Shown one piece after another: positions 34,774-44,543 of a stretch of DNA of 64,000 nucleotides. Position numbers and translations under genes: made by a program. How positions within the stretch are numbered: the first letter of the stretch is position 1; every line of letters starts with the position of its first letter. Source of the stretch: Nitratidesulfovibrio termitidis HI1 (GTDB lineage Bacteria > Desulfobacterota > Desulfovibrionia > Desulfovibrionales > Desulfovibrionaceae). Where the stretch lies: assembly GCF_000504305.1 (NCBI RefSeq), contig NZ_KI632512.1, positions 652,388 to 716,387 on the forward strand. Reading direction: 5' to 3'. A model generated the notes under the pieces. It saw nothing but the letters and a program-made list of their open reading frames with translations. It did no database searches and had not been told where the DNA came from.

Positions 34774-36096
34774 ATGACCCGCCCCTGCGACATCCTCATA
34801 CAGGCCGCCTGCATCGTTACACAAGACGCCATGCGCACCGTCATCGAAGACGGCGCGCTGGCCGTGGCCGACGGCACGGTACTGGCTGTCGGCCCGCGTG
34901 ATGCCGTGGCAGCCGCGCACACTCCGGCGCGGGTTCTGGATCTTGGCAACACACTGGTCATGCCCGGACTGGTCAACGCGCATACCCACGCGGCCATGAC
35001 CTTTCTGCGCGGCGTGGCCGACGACCTGCCGCTGATGGACTGGCTGACGCAGCATATCTTTCCCGTCGAAAAGCACCTCACGCCCGATATCGTGGAAGCC
35101 GGGGCACTGCTGGGCTGCGCCGAAATGCTGCGCACAGGCACCACCGCCTTCAACGACATGTACCTGATCCAGGACGCCACCTACCGCGCCGTGGACAGGG
35201 CGGGCCTGCGCTGCCTGGGCGGCGAGGGCATCTTCGGCTTTCCATCCCCTGCCTACCCCGACGCCGACGCGGGCCTGGCCCTGGTGCGCCAGCTGCACGA
35301 AACCTGGCGGCACAACCCGCGCATCCGCCAGTGCGTCACCCCGCATGCGGTGTACACCACCTCGCCGGAACTGCTGCAACGCTGCCAGGCCCTGGCCGAG
35401 GAACTGGACCTGCCCCTGCACATCCACCTGGCGGAAACCACCACGGAAACCGCCCAGTGCCAGCAGATGTTCGGCCAGCGGCCCGTGCCGTACTGCCATG
35501 GCCTTGGCCTGCTGACCCCGCGCGCCACCGTGGCCCACGCCGTGGACCTGACGGACGATGAAATCGACCTGCTGGCATCCACCGGCACGGCGGTGGCCCA
35601 CAACCCGGAAAGCAACATGAAGCTGGCCTCCGGCGCGGCCCCGGTGCCGCAAATGCTGGCGCGCGGCATTGCCGTGGGCATCGGCACCGACGGCGCGGCC
35701 AGCAACAACAGCCTGAACATGTTCACGGAAATGACCAGCTGCGCCATGTTGCACAAGCTGCGCTGCATGGACCCCACCTGCGCCCCGGCCCAGACCGTGC
35801 TGGACATGGCCACCGTGGGGGGCGCGGCGGCCCTGCACTGGCCCGGCCTTGGCCAGCTTGCCCCCGGCTGCCCGGCGGACCTGACCGCGCTGGACCTTTC
35901 CGCCCCCAACCTGCAACCCATGTACAACCCGGCTTCGCACCTGGTGTACGCCGCCACCGGGCACGAAGTGCGCCTGACCATTGTTGCGGGCGAGGTGCTG
36001 TACCAGGATGGCCGGTTCACCCGCTTCGACTACCCCGCCCTGGTGGCCCAGATGCGCGACGTGCGCCGCTGGGTGCTGGACAAGCTGGGCAGGTAG
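34774..36096 (+). CDS. mtaD: 5-methylthioadenosine / S-adenosylhomocysteine deaminase
   Basis: 440 residues of the amidohydrolase superfamily. Metal ligands: GLVNAHTHAAMTFLRGVADDLPLMDWL (H70, H72), HIHLAET, the later HAVDLT histidine and GTDGAASNNSLNMFTEM (Asp). These together are diagnostic of MtaD/SAH deaminases, which deaminate MTA, SAH or 5'-deoxyadenosine to inosine analogues in S-adenosylmethionine recycling. ATG 34774 is preceded by CCAAGGAGTCATC. It is divergent from the esterase gene. A C-run (34729-34738) lies in the leader. Confidence 0.88.
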   Translation: MTRPCDILIQAACIVTQDAMRTVIEDGALAVADGTVLAVGPRDAVAAAHTPARVLDLGNTLVMPGLVNAHTHAAMTFLRGVADDLPLMDWLTQHIFPVEKHLTPDIVEAGALLGCAEMLRTGTTAFNDMYLIQDATYRAVDRAGLRCLGGEGIFGFPSPAYPDADAGLALVRQLHETWRHNPRIRQCVTPHAVYTTSPELLQRCQALAEELDLPLHIHLAETTTETAQCQQMFGQRPVPYCHGLGLLTPRATVAHAVDLTDDEIDLLASTGTAVAHNPESNMKLASGAAPVPQMLARGIAVGIGTDGAASNNSLNMFTEMTSCAMLHKLRCMDPTCAPAQTVLDMATVGGAAALHWPGLGQLAPGCPADLTALDLSAPNLQPMYNPASHLVYAATGHEVRLTIVAGEVLYQDGRFTRFDYPALVAQMRDVRRWVLDKLGR

Positions 36097-36175
36097 CCTG
36101 CCTTTTCGGGCGCGGGAAGGTTTACTTCTGCCGTATGCATGATTGATTTTGGTTTACTTGTGGCCGCCTTTTTTA

Positions 36176-36201
36176 TTGACAACCGGGCCAAACTGTATAA
36201 T
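36176..36201 (+). promoter_or_regulatory. Strong-looking promoter of the PxxKW gene with short spacer
   Basis: A perfect TTGACA (36176-36181) and a perfect TATAAT (36196-36201) are separated by only 14 bases instead of about 17. With optimal spacing, the -35 would instead be TTATTG at 36173-36178. This is the most consensus-like promoter in the window. Confidence 0.6.
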
Positions 36202-36257
36202 TGGAACCTGCTTTCTGAAAGAACAAACGCGCTTCGCGCGCGACGGAGGATTTCGAG

Positions 36258-36533
36258 ATGAGCGCAACGAGCAACGTCCTTGCTGGTGCCACCAAGACGG
36301 CCGACGGCGTGGTGATGAACGGCATCACCCTCCAGCCCATCGTCGAACAGTGCGAAGGCTGTGAACGCATTCGCCTTTTCGAAGAAGAAAAGTTCTGCGG
36401 CAGCTACCCCATGCCCGAACGCAAGTGGGCGGGCGGCAAGTGCAACTTCGCCACGCACATCAAGACGCAGGCCGCTGCCGCCGCCAAGGTCAACCCCCTC
36501 AAGGCGTCCAAGCGCGCTGCCAAGGGCCGTTAG
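36258..36533 (+). CDS. PxxKW-family cysteine-rich small protein
   Basis: 91 residues. It has four cysteines in CEGCERIRLFEEEKFC and GGKCNFATH, and the motif PERKWAGGKC that names the PxxKW family in delta-proteobacteria. The Lys/Ala-rich C-terminus (AAAAAKVNPLKASKRAAKGR) is basic. The function is not established; the cysteine set suggests a small metal site. ATG 36258 has GGAGG upstream. It stands alone between a very strong promoter and a strong terminator, so it is probably highly expressed as a single-gene transcript. Confidence 0.82.
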   Translation: MSATSNVLAGATKTADGVVMNGITLQPIVEQCEGCERIRLFEEEKFCGSYPMPERKWAGGKCNFATHIKTQAAAAAKVNPLKASKRAAKGR

Positions 36534-36553
36534 CCTCCATACCGACTGCACGG

Positions 36554-36589
36554 GAAAGGGCGCGGGCAACCTCGCCCTTTCTTTTTTTC
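36554..36589 (+). terminator. Intrinsic terminator after the PxxKW gene
   Basis: GAAAGGGCG (36554-36562) / CGCCCTTTC (36573-36581), followed by seven T (36582-36588). Confidence 0.92.
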
Positions 36590-36707
36590 TCCGCCGCGCG
36601 CCAGCCAAGGCCATGCCCGGCGGGGTTCCCTTCTGACTCCTGACTCGGCGGCCGGGCCGCTCCATGCGGTTGCGGGCGCCACGCGCCACGCGCACGGGGT
36701 TTGCCGC

Positions 36708-37937
36708 ATGCCGCACCGCATCATTTCCGCCCTTGACGCCCGCCGCGACGCCGTCATCGAACTGCAACGCGAACTGACCAGCCGCCCGGCCCTGGGTCCG
36801 GAAAGCGGCGGCGAAGGCGAGCGCGCAAAGGCCGACTGGCTGCTTGACCACCTGCGCGCCATCGGCGTGACCGACATCGAGCAGATCAACGCCCCCGACT
36901 CCCGCGTGCCCTGCGGACATCGCCCCAACATCATCGCCCGCGTGCCCGGCGCATCTCCCCGCACCGTCTGGGTGCTGGCCCACATGGACGTGGTGCCCCC
37001 CGGCGACCCCACCCTGTGGGACGGCGACCCGTGGACCCTGCGCGTGGACGGCGACGTACTGTACGGACGCGGCGTGGAGGACAACCAGCAGGCCATCGTC
37101 TCCGGCCTTCTGGTGGCGCGCGAACTGCTGGAGCAGGGCGTCACCCCGCCCCTGTCGCTGGGCCTGGCCTTCGTGGCCGACGAAGAAACCGGCAACGCGC
37201 GCGGCATGGCCCACGTGGCTGCCGTGCGGCCCGACCTGTTCCGGCCCGACGACCTCATCGTGGTGCCCGACTTCGGCGACAGCGACGGCACCATGATAGA
37301 GGTGGCGGAAAAGAGCATGCTCTGGCTGCGCGTTGCCGTTACCGGCAGGCAGTGTCACGCCTCCACCCCCGATGAAGGGGTGAACTCCCTTTCCGCAGCC
37401 GCCGCGCTCATCCTGCGCATCCGCCATCTGAACGAACGCTTCCCCGACGCGGATCCGCTGTTCAATCCGGCCACCTCCACCTTCGTGCCCACCAAGAAAG
37501 AAGCCAACGTGCCCAACGTGAACACCGTGCCCGGATCGGACGTGTTCTACGTGGATTGCCGCGTGCTGCCCCGCTACGATCTGGACGAGGTCGTGACCGC
37601 GATGCGCGGGCTGGCCGACGAGGTGGAGCGGGAGCATGGCGTGACCATCGCCATCTCGCAGGTGCTGCGCGAACAGGCCGCCCCGCCCACCAGCCCGGAC
37701 GCGGAAGTGGTCACCCGGCTGCGCGCGGCCATCAGGGACGTGTACGGCGTCACCGCCCGTCCGGCTGGCATCGGCGGGGGCACCGTGGCCGCCATCGTGC
37801 GGCGCATGGGCCTTTCCGCCGCCGTATGGTCCAAGCTGGTGCCCAACGCCCACGTGCCCAACGAGGCCACGCGCGTGTCGTGCAACATCGGCGACGCCAA
37901 GGTCATCGCCACCATGCTGTTCGAGGGCGGCAAGTAG
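36708..37937 (+). CDS. M20-family metallopeptidase (ArgE/DapE-like)
   Basis: 409 residues. Two-zinc aminoacylase/carboxypeptidase fold: HMDVVPPGD (first His-Asp pair), [10 protein letters not shown] (bridging Asp), DEETGN (catalytic and ligand Glu), VPDFGD, and the dimerisation domain [21 protein letters not shown]-terminal histidine ligand occurs in [10 protein letters not shown]. It could be a peptidase or a diaminopimelate/ornithine-type deacylase; substrate not determinable. ATG 36708 lacks a clear Shine-Dalgarno. It ends five bases before mnmG, so the two may be cotranscribed. Confidence 0.85.
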   Translation: MPHRIISALDARRDAVIELQRELTSRPALGPESGGEGERAKADWLLDHLRAIGVTDIEQINAPDSRVPCGHRPNIIARVPGASPRTVWVLAHMDVVPPGDPTLWDGDPWTLRVDGDVLYGRGVEDNQQAIVSGLLVARELLEQGVTPPLSLGLAFVADEETGNARGMAHVAAVRPDLFRPDDLIVVPDFGDSDGTMIEVAEKSMLWLRVAVTGRQCHASTPDEGVNSLSAAAALILRIRHLNERFPDADPLFNPATSTFVPTKKEANVPNVNTVPGSDVFYVDCRVLPRYDLDEVVTAMRGLADEVEREHGVTIAISQVLREQAAPPTSPDAEVVTRLRAAIRDVYGVTARPAGIGGGTVAAIVRRMGLSAAVWSKLVPNAHVPNEATRVSCNIGDAKVIATMLFEGGK

Positions 37938-37941
37938 CCGG

Positions 37942-39906
37942 ATGTCCGGCACCGCCCAACCCATCGCACCCCACACCACGGTATCGCACATGTCCGCACC
38001 TCTCATGCCGCGCAAGGCCCCGTTTCCCGCCCTTTTCGACTGCATCGTGGTCGGTGCCGGGCATGCCGGGTGCGAGGCGGCCATGGCCAGCGCGCGGCTG
38101 GGGCATCCCACCCTGCTGCTGACCAGCAACGCCGACCGCATCGGCCACCTGTCGTGCAACCCGGCCATAGGCGGGCTTGCCAAGGGGCACATGGTCAAGG
38201 AAATCGACGCGCTGGGCGGCATGATGGGCCTGTGGGCCGACGAGGCGGGCATCCAGTTCCGCACCCTGAACGTCAGCAAGGGCCCCGCCGTGCGGGCCAC
38301 CCGCGCCCAGATCGACCGCGACGCCTACCTGCACGCGGTGCGGCGCGACGTGTTCGCGCAGGACAACCTGTGGGTCTGGCAGGACACGGCGGAAGCAATA
38401 CTGGCCGAACAGGGCCGCGCAGCAGGGGTGCGCACCGGCCTTGGGCAGGAATTTCGCGCCCGCACGGTGCTGCTGACCACCGGCACCTTCCTGTGCGGGC
38501 TGATCCACGTGGGGCTCACCAACTTTCCCGGCGGCAGGCTGGGCGATGCCCCGGCTGTCGGGCTTTCCGCCTCGCTGCGCGCCCACGGGCTGGAACTGGG
38601 CAGGTTGAAGACAGGCACCACCCCGCGCCTGCTGCGGGCCAGCATCGACTTTGCGGTCATGGAAGAGCAGCCCGGCGACGAACCGCCGCGCCCGTTCAGT
38701 TTTCGCGGCCCCGGCGTGCGCCTGCCGCAGGTGCCCTGCCACATGACCTGGACCAACGAGCGCACCCACGCGGCCATCCGCGCGGGCTTCGACCGTTCGC
38801 CCATGTTCACCGGCGTCATCACCGGCACCGGGGCGCGCTACTGCCCGTCCATCGAGGACAAGGTGGCCCGCTTCCCCGACCGCGAACGGCACCAGATTTT
38901 CGTCGAGCCGGAAGGCCTGTCCAGCCCGGAATGCTACCCCAACGGCATTCCCACCAGCCTGCCGCTGGACGTGCAGAAAGCCATGATCGCCACCGTTCCG
39001 GGGCTGGAAAACGCCCAGATCGTGCGCCCCGGCTACGCCATCGAATACGACTACGCCGACCCCATCCAGTTGCACCCCACGCTGGAAACCAAGACGCTGC
39101 CGGGCCTGTACCTGGCCGGGCAGATCAACGGCACGTCCGGCTATGAAGAAGCGGCGGCGCAGGGCCTGTGGGCCGCGCTGAACGCCTCGTGCGCGCTGCG
39201 CGGGCTGCCGCCGTTCCTGCCGGGGCGCGATGCCGCTTACATGGCCGTGCTGGTGGACGACCTGGTCACCAAGGGCACGCGCGAGCCGTACCGCATGTTC
39301 ACCTCTCGCGCGGAGCATCGCCTGCTGCTGCGCGAGAACAACGCCGACGCCCGGCTGACCCCCATGGGCCGCGACCTGGGCCTTGTGGACGACGACCACT
39401 GGGCCGTGTTCCGCGCCCGCCACGACGCGCTGGCCGAACTCATGACGCAACTGGAGCAGCGCCGGGTAACCCCAGACGCGGCCACCCGCGCCGTCTTCAC
39501 CGACCTGGGCGAGGCCGTGCCCACCCGCGCGGTGTCGCTGGCCGAGTTGCTGCGCCGCCCCACCATGTCGCTGGAGCGGCTGCGCGCCTTCTGGCCCGAA
39601 GCCACGGACCACGCGCCGGAAGTGCGTGAAGAGGCGGAAACCATCATCCGCTACTCCGGCTATCTGGCCCGGCAGGAAGAACTGGTGGAGCGCGCCGCCC
39701 GGCAGGAATCCCAGCCCCTGCCAGAAGGCCTGGACTACGCGGCGGTGGCGGGGCTTACCCGCGAGATCGTGGAAAAGCTGACTCGCGTCCAGCCGCGCAC
39801 CATGGGGCAGGCCGCACGCATTTCCGGGGTGACCCCGGCGGCGCTGACCTGCATCGAAATCCATCTGCGCAAGCTGGAACGCAGCCAGGCCGGTCCAACT
39901 GCATAA
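37942..39906 (+). CDS. mnmG: tRNA uridine-5-carboxymethylaminomethyl(34) synthesis enzyme MnmG (GidA)
   Basis: 654 residues. FAD fold [26 protein letters not shown], then [82 protein letters not shown] and the C-terminal helical [14 protein letters not shown], all hallmarks of MnmG. With MnmE it modifies U34 of tRNAs. The first ATG is 37942, directly after the upstream stop; ATG 37990 sixteen codons later is an alternative, as the intervening residues are poorly conserved. The stop codon lies inside the first unit of a 17-bp tandem repeat. MnmE is not in the window. Confidence 0.94.
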   Translation: MSGTAQPIAPHTTVSHMSAPLMPRKAPFPALFDCIVVGAGHAGCEAAMASARLGHPTLLLTSNADRIGHLSCNPAIGGLAKGHMVKEIDALGGMMGLWADEAGIQFRTLNVSKGPAVRATRAQIDRDAYLHAVRRDVFAQDNLWVWQDTAEAILAEQGRAAGVRTGLGQEFRARTVLLTTGTFLCGLIHVGLTNFPGGRLGDAPAVGLSASLRAHGLELGRLKTGTTPRLLRASIDFAVMEEQPGDEPPRPFSFRGPGVRLPQVPCHMTWTNERTHAAIRAGFDRSPMFTGVITGTGARYCPSIEDKVARFPDRERHQIFVEPEGLSSPECYPNGIPTSLPLDVQKAMIATVPGLENAQIVRPGYAIEYDYADPIQLHPTLETKTLPGLYLAGQINGTSGYEEAAAQGLWAALNASCALRGLPPFLPGRDAAYMAVLVDDLVTKGTREPYRMFTSRAEHRLLLRENNADARLTPMGRDLGLVDDDHWAVFRARHDALAELMTQLEQRRVTPDAATRAVFTDLGEAVPTRAVSLAELLRRPTMSLERLRAFWPEATDHAPEVREEAETIIRYSGYLARQEELVERAARQESQPLPEGLDYAAVAGLTREIVEKLTRVQPRTMGQAARISGVTPAALTCIEIHLRKLERSQAGPTA

Positions 39907-39969
39907 ACTGTCCGGCTGCATAAAATGTCCGGCTGCATAAACTGTCCGGCAGCATGACTGTCTGACCGG
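39899..39969 (+). repeat. 17-bp tandem repeat overlapping the mnmG stop
   Basis: CTGCATAAACTGTCCGG occurs at 39899-39915 and 39933-39949, CTGCATAAAATGTCCGG at 39916-39932, and a decayed unit with CAGCATGACTGT...CCGG follows to 39969. The first unit supplies the TAA of mnmG. Confidence 0.9.
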
Positions 39970-40219
39970 ACAAGGCGGTTCCGCCACTTCCGCCACCTTC
40001 GCAAGTCCGGGCACCCCGGCCAGACCGGCAGACTCCGTCAGCCCCGCCCCTACGAGGGCCTTCCCGCGCCCACGCGCCTCCACGTCATCCTCCAGGCTCT
40101 AACGCCCACCCTGTTGCGGCAGAGGTCGTTTGGCGCTACCGTTCAAAGAGCGTCCGTCCGGCTTCGCACCCAGCCTGCCGCGCGTCCTTCGGCGTACCTC
40201 AACAGTCCGGGGCACCATC
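39970..40219. other. Spacer between mnmG and the PilZ-domain gene
   Basis: About 250 bases after the tandem repeat. Nothing convincing was recognised; an open frame continues from ATG 40130 into the PilZ gene, but residues encoded before 40220 look non-coding. Confidence 0.4.
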
Positions 40220-41614
40220 ATGAGCAGCGCCGCACCGTTCCCGTGGGACTTCTGCCTCTCCGGCCTCGTCGCCTTTGCCCGCCATGGCGCGGACAGTCTT
40301 TCCCTTCTCCTGCCTCCCGGGGCCGCCAGCTTTCTGGCCGATATTTCGCGCCACTTCGGCGACTACCAGGCAGATTTCACGCTGGTGCGCGAATTCGTGC
40401 TCATCGTGGCCGCCGTGGCAGCCCTGCTGGCCGTCATATTGCTGGTGGGCGGGCTGCGCCAGCGCCGCGAGCGTTACACTCCCGAAGGCTGGGTCAACGA
40501 CCCGCAGGTGATCCGCGAACTGTTCGACGCCGCCATCCTGCAACGGGGCCGCTTCGAAATGCAGTTCCACGGCCCCACGGGGCGTCGCTCCACGTACTGC
40601 ACCGCCGTTTCCATCGGGCGATCCGCGCTGACTCTGGAATGCTCGCTGCTGCGCACCGTGCCGGAATCATGGAAGGGACGCGAGGTGGACTGCTACTTCC
40701 GCACGCAGCAAAAGCGCATGCAGGTGTACTATCAGTTCACCTCGGTGATCACCGGCGCGCACCGCGCCCCTTCCGCCGACCGCACTGCCCCGCGCGGTCC
40801 GCACGCCACCGCCGACGCGGTATGGCTGGTGGACCTGGCCCTGCCGGAAAAGCTGGAACGGCGACAGAAGCGCGCCTTCCTGCGGCTGGACGTGCCGCGC
40901 CATCTGGTGCTGGGCCTGGCCGCATGGCCCATGGGCGCCGACACCCCGCCCCCCGCCGATGGCCGCCGCCTGGGCACGCCGCTGCTCGCCCTTCCCGACG
41001 CCACCAGCCTGAACAGCTTCACCGCGCACGGCACGCCGTGCCCGATCGATGCGCCACCTGCCTCCCCCGCCCCTGATGCCAGCCGTGTCCCCGATCGTGC
41101 CACTGCTTCCGGAGAACCTGCGCCATCCGCCTCCGGTGGCGGCAACGACACGCCGCCAATCCCGGCCTGCTCAGAATCGCCCCCCCTCGACGACATCGTT
41201 GCCCCGCTCTTTCCGGACGTCAGCCGAGCCCTGCCCGTGGCCCTGCTGAATCTTTCCGGCGGCGGGCTGCGCCTGCTGCTGCCACGCGCCACGGCCCGTT
41301 CCGCCGCTTCAAGGGGCATGAACATGGACATCGGCGGCCGCCTGACCGCCCTGCTGGAACTGTACGATCCCCAGCACGACCGCAGCCTGGGCTTCTGGCT
41401 GCAATGCCGCATCCAGAACCGCTTCGTGGCCTTCGAGACACGCGACGTGGAACTGGGCGTCCAGGTGCTGGCCTGGGGAGAACCCCACGACAACGCCCCA
41501 TACCTGGTCGGCTGGAAACCCCTGTCCGACGAGGGCGAGGTGGAACCGCTGGGCAACTGGGTGATTCGCCGCCACCTTGAGCTTTACAGGGAAAGCGGGA
41601 GCGATGTAGTGTGA
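40220..41614 (+). CDS. Membrane-anchored PilZ-domain (c-di-GMP receptor) protein with large insert
   Basis: 464 residues. One membrane helix near 56-78 (REFVLIVAAVAALLAVILLVGGL), a YcgR/PilZN-like region (about 95-185), then a PilZ domain recognised from its two c-di-GMP elements: RRQKRAFLRLDVP (arginines about 214-218) and NLSGGG (344-349). Between them lies an unusual insertion of roughly 100 residues rich in Pro, Ala, Ser and Asp. ATG 40220 is used; ATG 40130 is an in-frame alternative. The diguanylate cyclase at 45656 could supply its ligand. Likely controls motility or a membrane process; target unknown. Confidence 0.75.
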   Translation: MSSAAPFPWDFCLSGLVAFARHGADSLSLLLPPGAASFLADISRHFGDYQADFTLVREFVLIVAAVAALLAVILLVGGLRQRRERYTPEGWVNDPQVIRELFDAAILQRGRFEMQFHGPTGRRSTYCTAVSIGRSALTLECSLLRTVPESWKGREVDCYFRTQQKRMQVYYQFTSVITGAHRAPSADRTAPRGPHATADAVWLVDLALPEKLERRQKRAFLRLDVPRHLVLGLAAWPMGADTPPPADGRRLGTPLLALPDATSLNSFTAHGTPCPIDAPPASPAPDASRVPDRATASGEPAPSASGGGNDTPPIPACSESPPLDDIVAPLFPDVSRALPVALLNLSGGGLRLLLPRATARSAASRGMNMDIGGRLTALLELYDPQHDRSLGFWLQCRIQNRFVAFETRDVELGVQVLAWGEPHDNAPYLVGWKPLSDEGEVEPLGNWVIRRHLELYRESGSDVV

Positions 41615-41866
41615 GCGCGAACCGCAAGCGCCCGTACCCGCTGGATACCCCGGCCTGACTCGCGCATGCCCTGCCCGGCCCGGTCCCCGATCTGTCCGTA
41701 TCCGCCCAAGCCGGTCCGGAGCAGTTCGAACCAGTCTGCCACAGGGGCACGCAGGCATGCAGGCCCCGGCCAGCCGGGTACACCCGCGCGACGGCACCCC
41801 CGCCAGCCGCCGGTGGCGACTACCGCCCCGCCCCACGGCGACGTCACGACAACACAGGAGCCCCCC

Positions 41867-42688
41867 TTGGACGGAGAATCGGGCAGTCCCATCTGGTCGC
41901 GCATCACGCGGCTGTTCCAGAACCGCACCGGCGACTCGGTGGAACAAGCCATCATCGAAGCCCGCGAAGACGGCGAACTGGACGCCGAAGAAGGCTCGAT
42001 GCTGCTGAACATCCTGAGCCTTGACGACACGCAGGTTCAGGACATCATGACCCCCCGCACGGACATCGACTGCGTCGAGGTGGACAACTCCCTCGGAGAG
42101 GTCATCGAGCGCATCGTCGCCTCCGGGCATTCCCGCATCCCCATCTACCGCGACAACCGCGACAACATCGTGGGCGTGGTCTACGCCAAGGATCTCTTGC
42201 GCTGCTTCGTCGACCCCACCGGGTGCGCAACCCCGGTGGCCGAACTGATGCGCGAACCGTACTTCGTGCCGGAGACCAAGAACGTCTACGAACTGCTCCA
42301 GGAGTTCCGCAGCCGCAAGAACCACATGGCCATCGTGCTCGACGAGTACGGCGGCACCTCCGGCCTTGTGACCATCGAGGACGTGCTGGAACTCATCGTG
42401 GGCGACATCGAGGACGAGCACGACGCCCCGCGCGACGAGGACATCGTGGTCCTGGACGGCGAGAACTACCAGCTTTCCGGGCGCGCCCTGCTGGAAGACC
42501 TGGAAGAACTGGGCATCAGCCTGGATTCGGACGAGGTGGACACCATCGGCGGCTACCTCAGCATGCTGGCGGGCCACGTGCCCCAGGCGGGTGAAACGTT
42601 CGACCTGGTCGGACGCCGCTTCGAGGTTGCCGAGGCCGACGCCAAGCAGATCCGCACCGTGCGCGTGGGGCCGCTGGACGCAGCCTGA
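41867..42688 (+). CDS. CorC/HlyC-type CBS-domain protein
   Basis: 273 residues. N-terminal acidic helix region ([45 protein letters not shown]), two CBS domains ([37 protein letters not shown] and [40 protein letters not shown]) and the C-terminal CorC_HlyC domain ([17 protein letters not shown]...DTIGGYL). This matches CorC/YbeX, linked to magnesium/cobalt efflux and found beside lnt in many Gram-negatives, as here. The start is TTG 41867 with AGGAG six bases upstream; the open frame reaches 41666, but without a ribosome-binding site. Confidence 0.9.
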   Translation: MDGESGSPIWSRITRLFQNRTGDSVEQAIIEAREDGELDAEEGSMLLNILSLDDTQVQDIMTPRTDIDCVEVDNSLGEVIERIVASGHSRIPIYRDNRDNIVGVVYAKDLLRCFVDPTGCATPVAELMREPYFVPETKNVYELLQEFRSRKNHMAIVLDEYGGTSGLVTIEDVLELIVGDIEDEHDAPRDEDIVVLDGENYQLSGRALLEDLEELGISLDSDEVDTIGGYLSMLAGHVPQAGETFDLVGRRFEVAEADAKQIRTVRVGPLDAA

Positions 42689-42932
42689 CCGCCGCCGGGC
42701 TGGGAGCCTGATACGCTGCAGGATGCCTGTCCTGCAGACTACAGGTCCAGCCAGCCACATGGCCGCCCGGCAAGCTGTCCGGCCAGTTGACCGCCGGGCG
42801 GCAGAACCTCGCGGCAGGACCTCGCGGCAGGATCGGGCATGCCGCCTTACCATGCGCCCGCCCGGCAAGCGCAACGCATCCGTAACCGCGCCGCGCTTGA
42901 CTTTTCCGCCACCGGGGGTTTCACCTCCTTGC

Positions 42933-44498
42933 ATGCGCAACACACTCTGCATCCTTCTCGGCGCCGTCGGGTTGTGGCTCGGCTTTCCCAACCCGCTGAT
43001 CCAACTGCCGCTGCTCGCACTCGCCTACCCCCTCGCCCTCCTGCTGCTGGGCCTTGGCGCTTCGGGCCGCTGGTCCGCCTTTCGTCTGGGCTGGCTTACC
43101 GGCATCGTCGGCGCTTCGGCCTGCCTGTACTGGCTGGCCCTGCCCGTGCACGAATACGGCCAGTTGCCCTGGGTGCTGGCCGTGCCCTGCGCCGTGGCCA
43201 TCGGCGCTTACGTGGGTCTGTACGGCGGGCTGTTCTGCCTGCTGGTTAACCTGACGCGCGACCGGCTGGGGCCGTTCCGGCGCGGGCTGTTCCTGGGCTG
43301 CGCCTGGCTGCTGCTGGAAGTGCTGCGCGGCGTGTTCCTGACCGGGTTCCCCTGGCTTACCCTGTCCGCCGCCTTCGTCCCATGGCCCGTGGCCATCCAG
43401 GGCGTTGCGCTGGTGGGCGCTTACGGCCTGTCCGGCCTGCTGGTGGCCGTGGTGTGCTGGGCCACGGGGGCCATCGCCCCGGAATGCGGCCCCCGCTGCC
43501 CCGGCCTGCGACGGTCCGTTTCCCCGGCGTCCCTGGCCCAGACCCTGGCCTGCGCGCTGGGGGCCTCGCTGGTGGCCTTCGGTCTGGTGGGGCATGGCGC
43601 CTATATCCTGTCGCGCGGCCTGCCCAGGGATGGCGAATCGTTCCGGGTGGCGCTGGTGCAGGGCAACATCGACCAGGACCAGAAGTGGGAACCCGCCTTC
43701 CAGCGGTCCACGGTGGACCGCTATCTTGCCCTGAGCAAGGACGCCGCCACCGCCGGGCACCCGGACCTGATCGTATGGCCCGAAACGGCCATGCCCTTCT
43801 ACTTTCAGGAGCACAAGGAATTCGGCCCGGCCATCCGCGCCTTTGCCGCCGCCAGCCGCACCCCGGTGCTGGTGGGCACGCCGGGCTACGTCAACGCGCC
43901 GGTGAAGCGGGGCTTTTTGCTGTACAACCGGGCCATGCTGGTGGACGAAAACGGCGGCGACGCCGGACACTACGACAAGGAACACCTTGTCCCCTTCGGC
44001 GAATACGCCCCCCCCGGCCTGGACATGCCCTTTCTGGAAACCCTGATGCAGGGCGTGGGCGACTTCACTCCTGGCGCCTCCGTGGCGCCGTTGCGCCTTG
44101 GCAATCTTGCGCTGGGCATACTCATTTGCTATGAAACTATTTTTCCGGAACTGGCCCAGCAGCGCGTGGCCGACGGCGCCAGCGTGCTGGTGAACATCAG
44201 CAACGACGCGTGGTTCGGCACCACATCGGCCCCGGAACAGCACCTGCAACTGTCGGTACTGCGGGCCGTGGAACAGGGCCGCTACGTGCTGCGCGGCACC
44301 AATACCGGCATTTCCGCCATCATCGACCCGCACGGGCGCATCGCAGAGCGCGGCGGCCTGTTCCGGGCAGAGGTGATTGGCGGCATGGCCACGGCACGCA
44401 CGGAGACCACCGTGTTCCACCGGGTGCAGCACCTGGTGTGGCCCGTGGCCCTGGCGCTTGCCGCCCTGGCGCTGGTGTGGCCCAGACGCCGTTCATAG
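42933..44498 (+). CDS. lnt: Apolipoprotein N-acyltransferase
   Basis: 521 residues: six to seven N-terminal membrane helices, then a periplasmic nitrilase domain with the Glu-Lys-Cys triad seen in IVWPETAMPF (Glu), YDKEHLVPFGEYAP (Lys) and GILICYETIFPE (Cys), plus a C-terminal anchor helix. It adds the third acyl chain to lipoproteins such as the predicted lipoprotein at 48073. ATG 42933 begins the recognisable sequence MRNTLCILLGAVGLWLGFPN; the frame extends to 42591 inside corC and is rejected. Its partner order corC-lnt is conserved in proteobacteria. Confidence 0.93.
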   Translation: MRNTLCILLGAVGLWLGFPNPLIQLPLLALAYPLALLLLGLGASGRWSAFRLGWLTGIVGASACLYWLALPVHEYGQLPWVLAVPCAVAIGAYVGLYGGLFCLLVNLTRDRLGPFRRGLFLGCAWLLLEVLRGVFLTGFPWLTLSAAFVPWPVAIQGVALVGAYGLSGLLVAVVCWATGAIAPECGPRCPGLRRSVSPASLAQTLACALGASLVAFGLVGHGAYILSRGLPRDGESFRVALVQGNIDQDQKWEPAFQRSTVDRYLALSKDAATAGHPDLIVWPETAMPFYFQEHKEFGPAIRAFAAASRTPVLVGTPGYVNAPVKRGFLLYNRAMLVDENGGDAGHYDKEHLVPFGEYAPPGLDMPFLETLMQGVGDFTPGASVAPLRLGNLALGILICYETIFPELAQQRVADGASVLVNISNDAWFGTTSAPEQHLQLSVLRAVEQGRYVLRGTNTGISAIIDPHGRIAERGGLFRAEVIGGMATARTETTVFHRVQHLVWPVALALAALALVWPRRRS

Positions 44499-44543
44499 AA
44501 CACTCCCCACGCACAACCCCGCAAAGACAGACATACCATCCAT

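Noticed and set aside
41666-41866. N-terminal extension of the CorC-like protein
   Set aside because: TTG 41867 has AGGAG at ideal spacing and begins the conserved part; the upstream 67 codons are Pro/Ser/Arg-rich.
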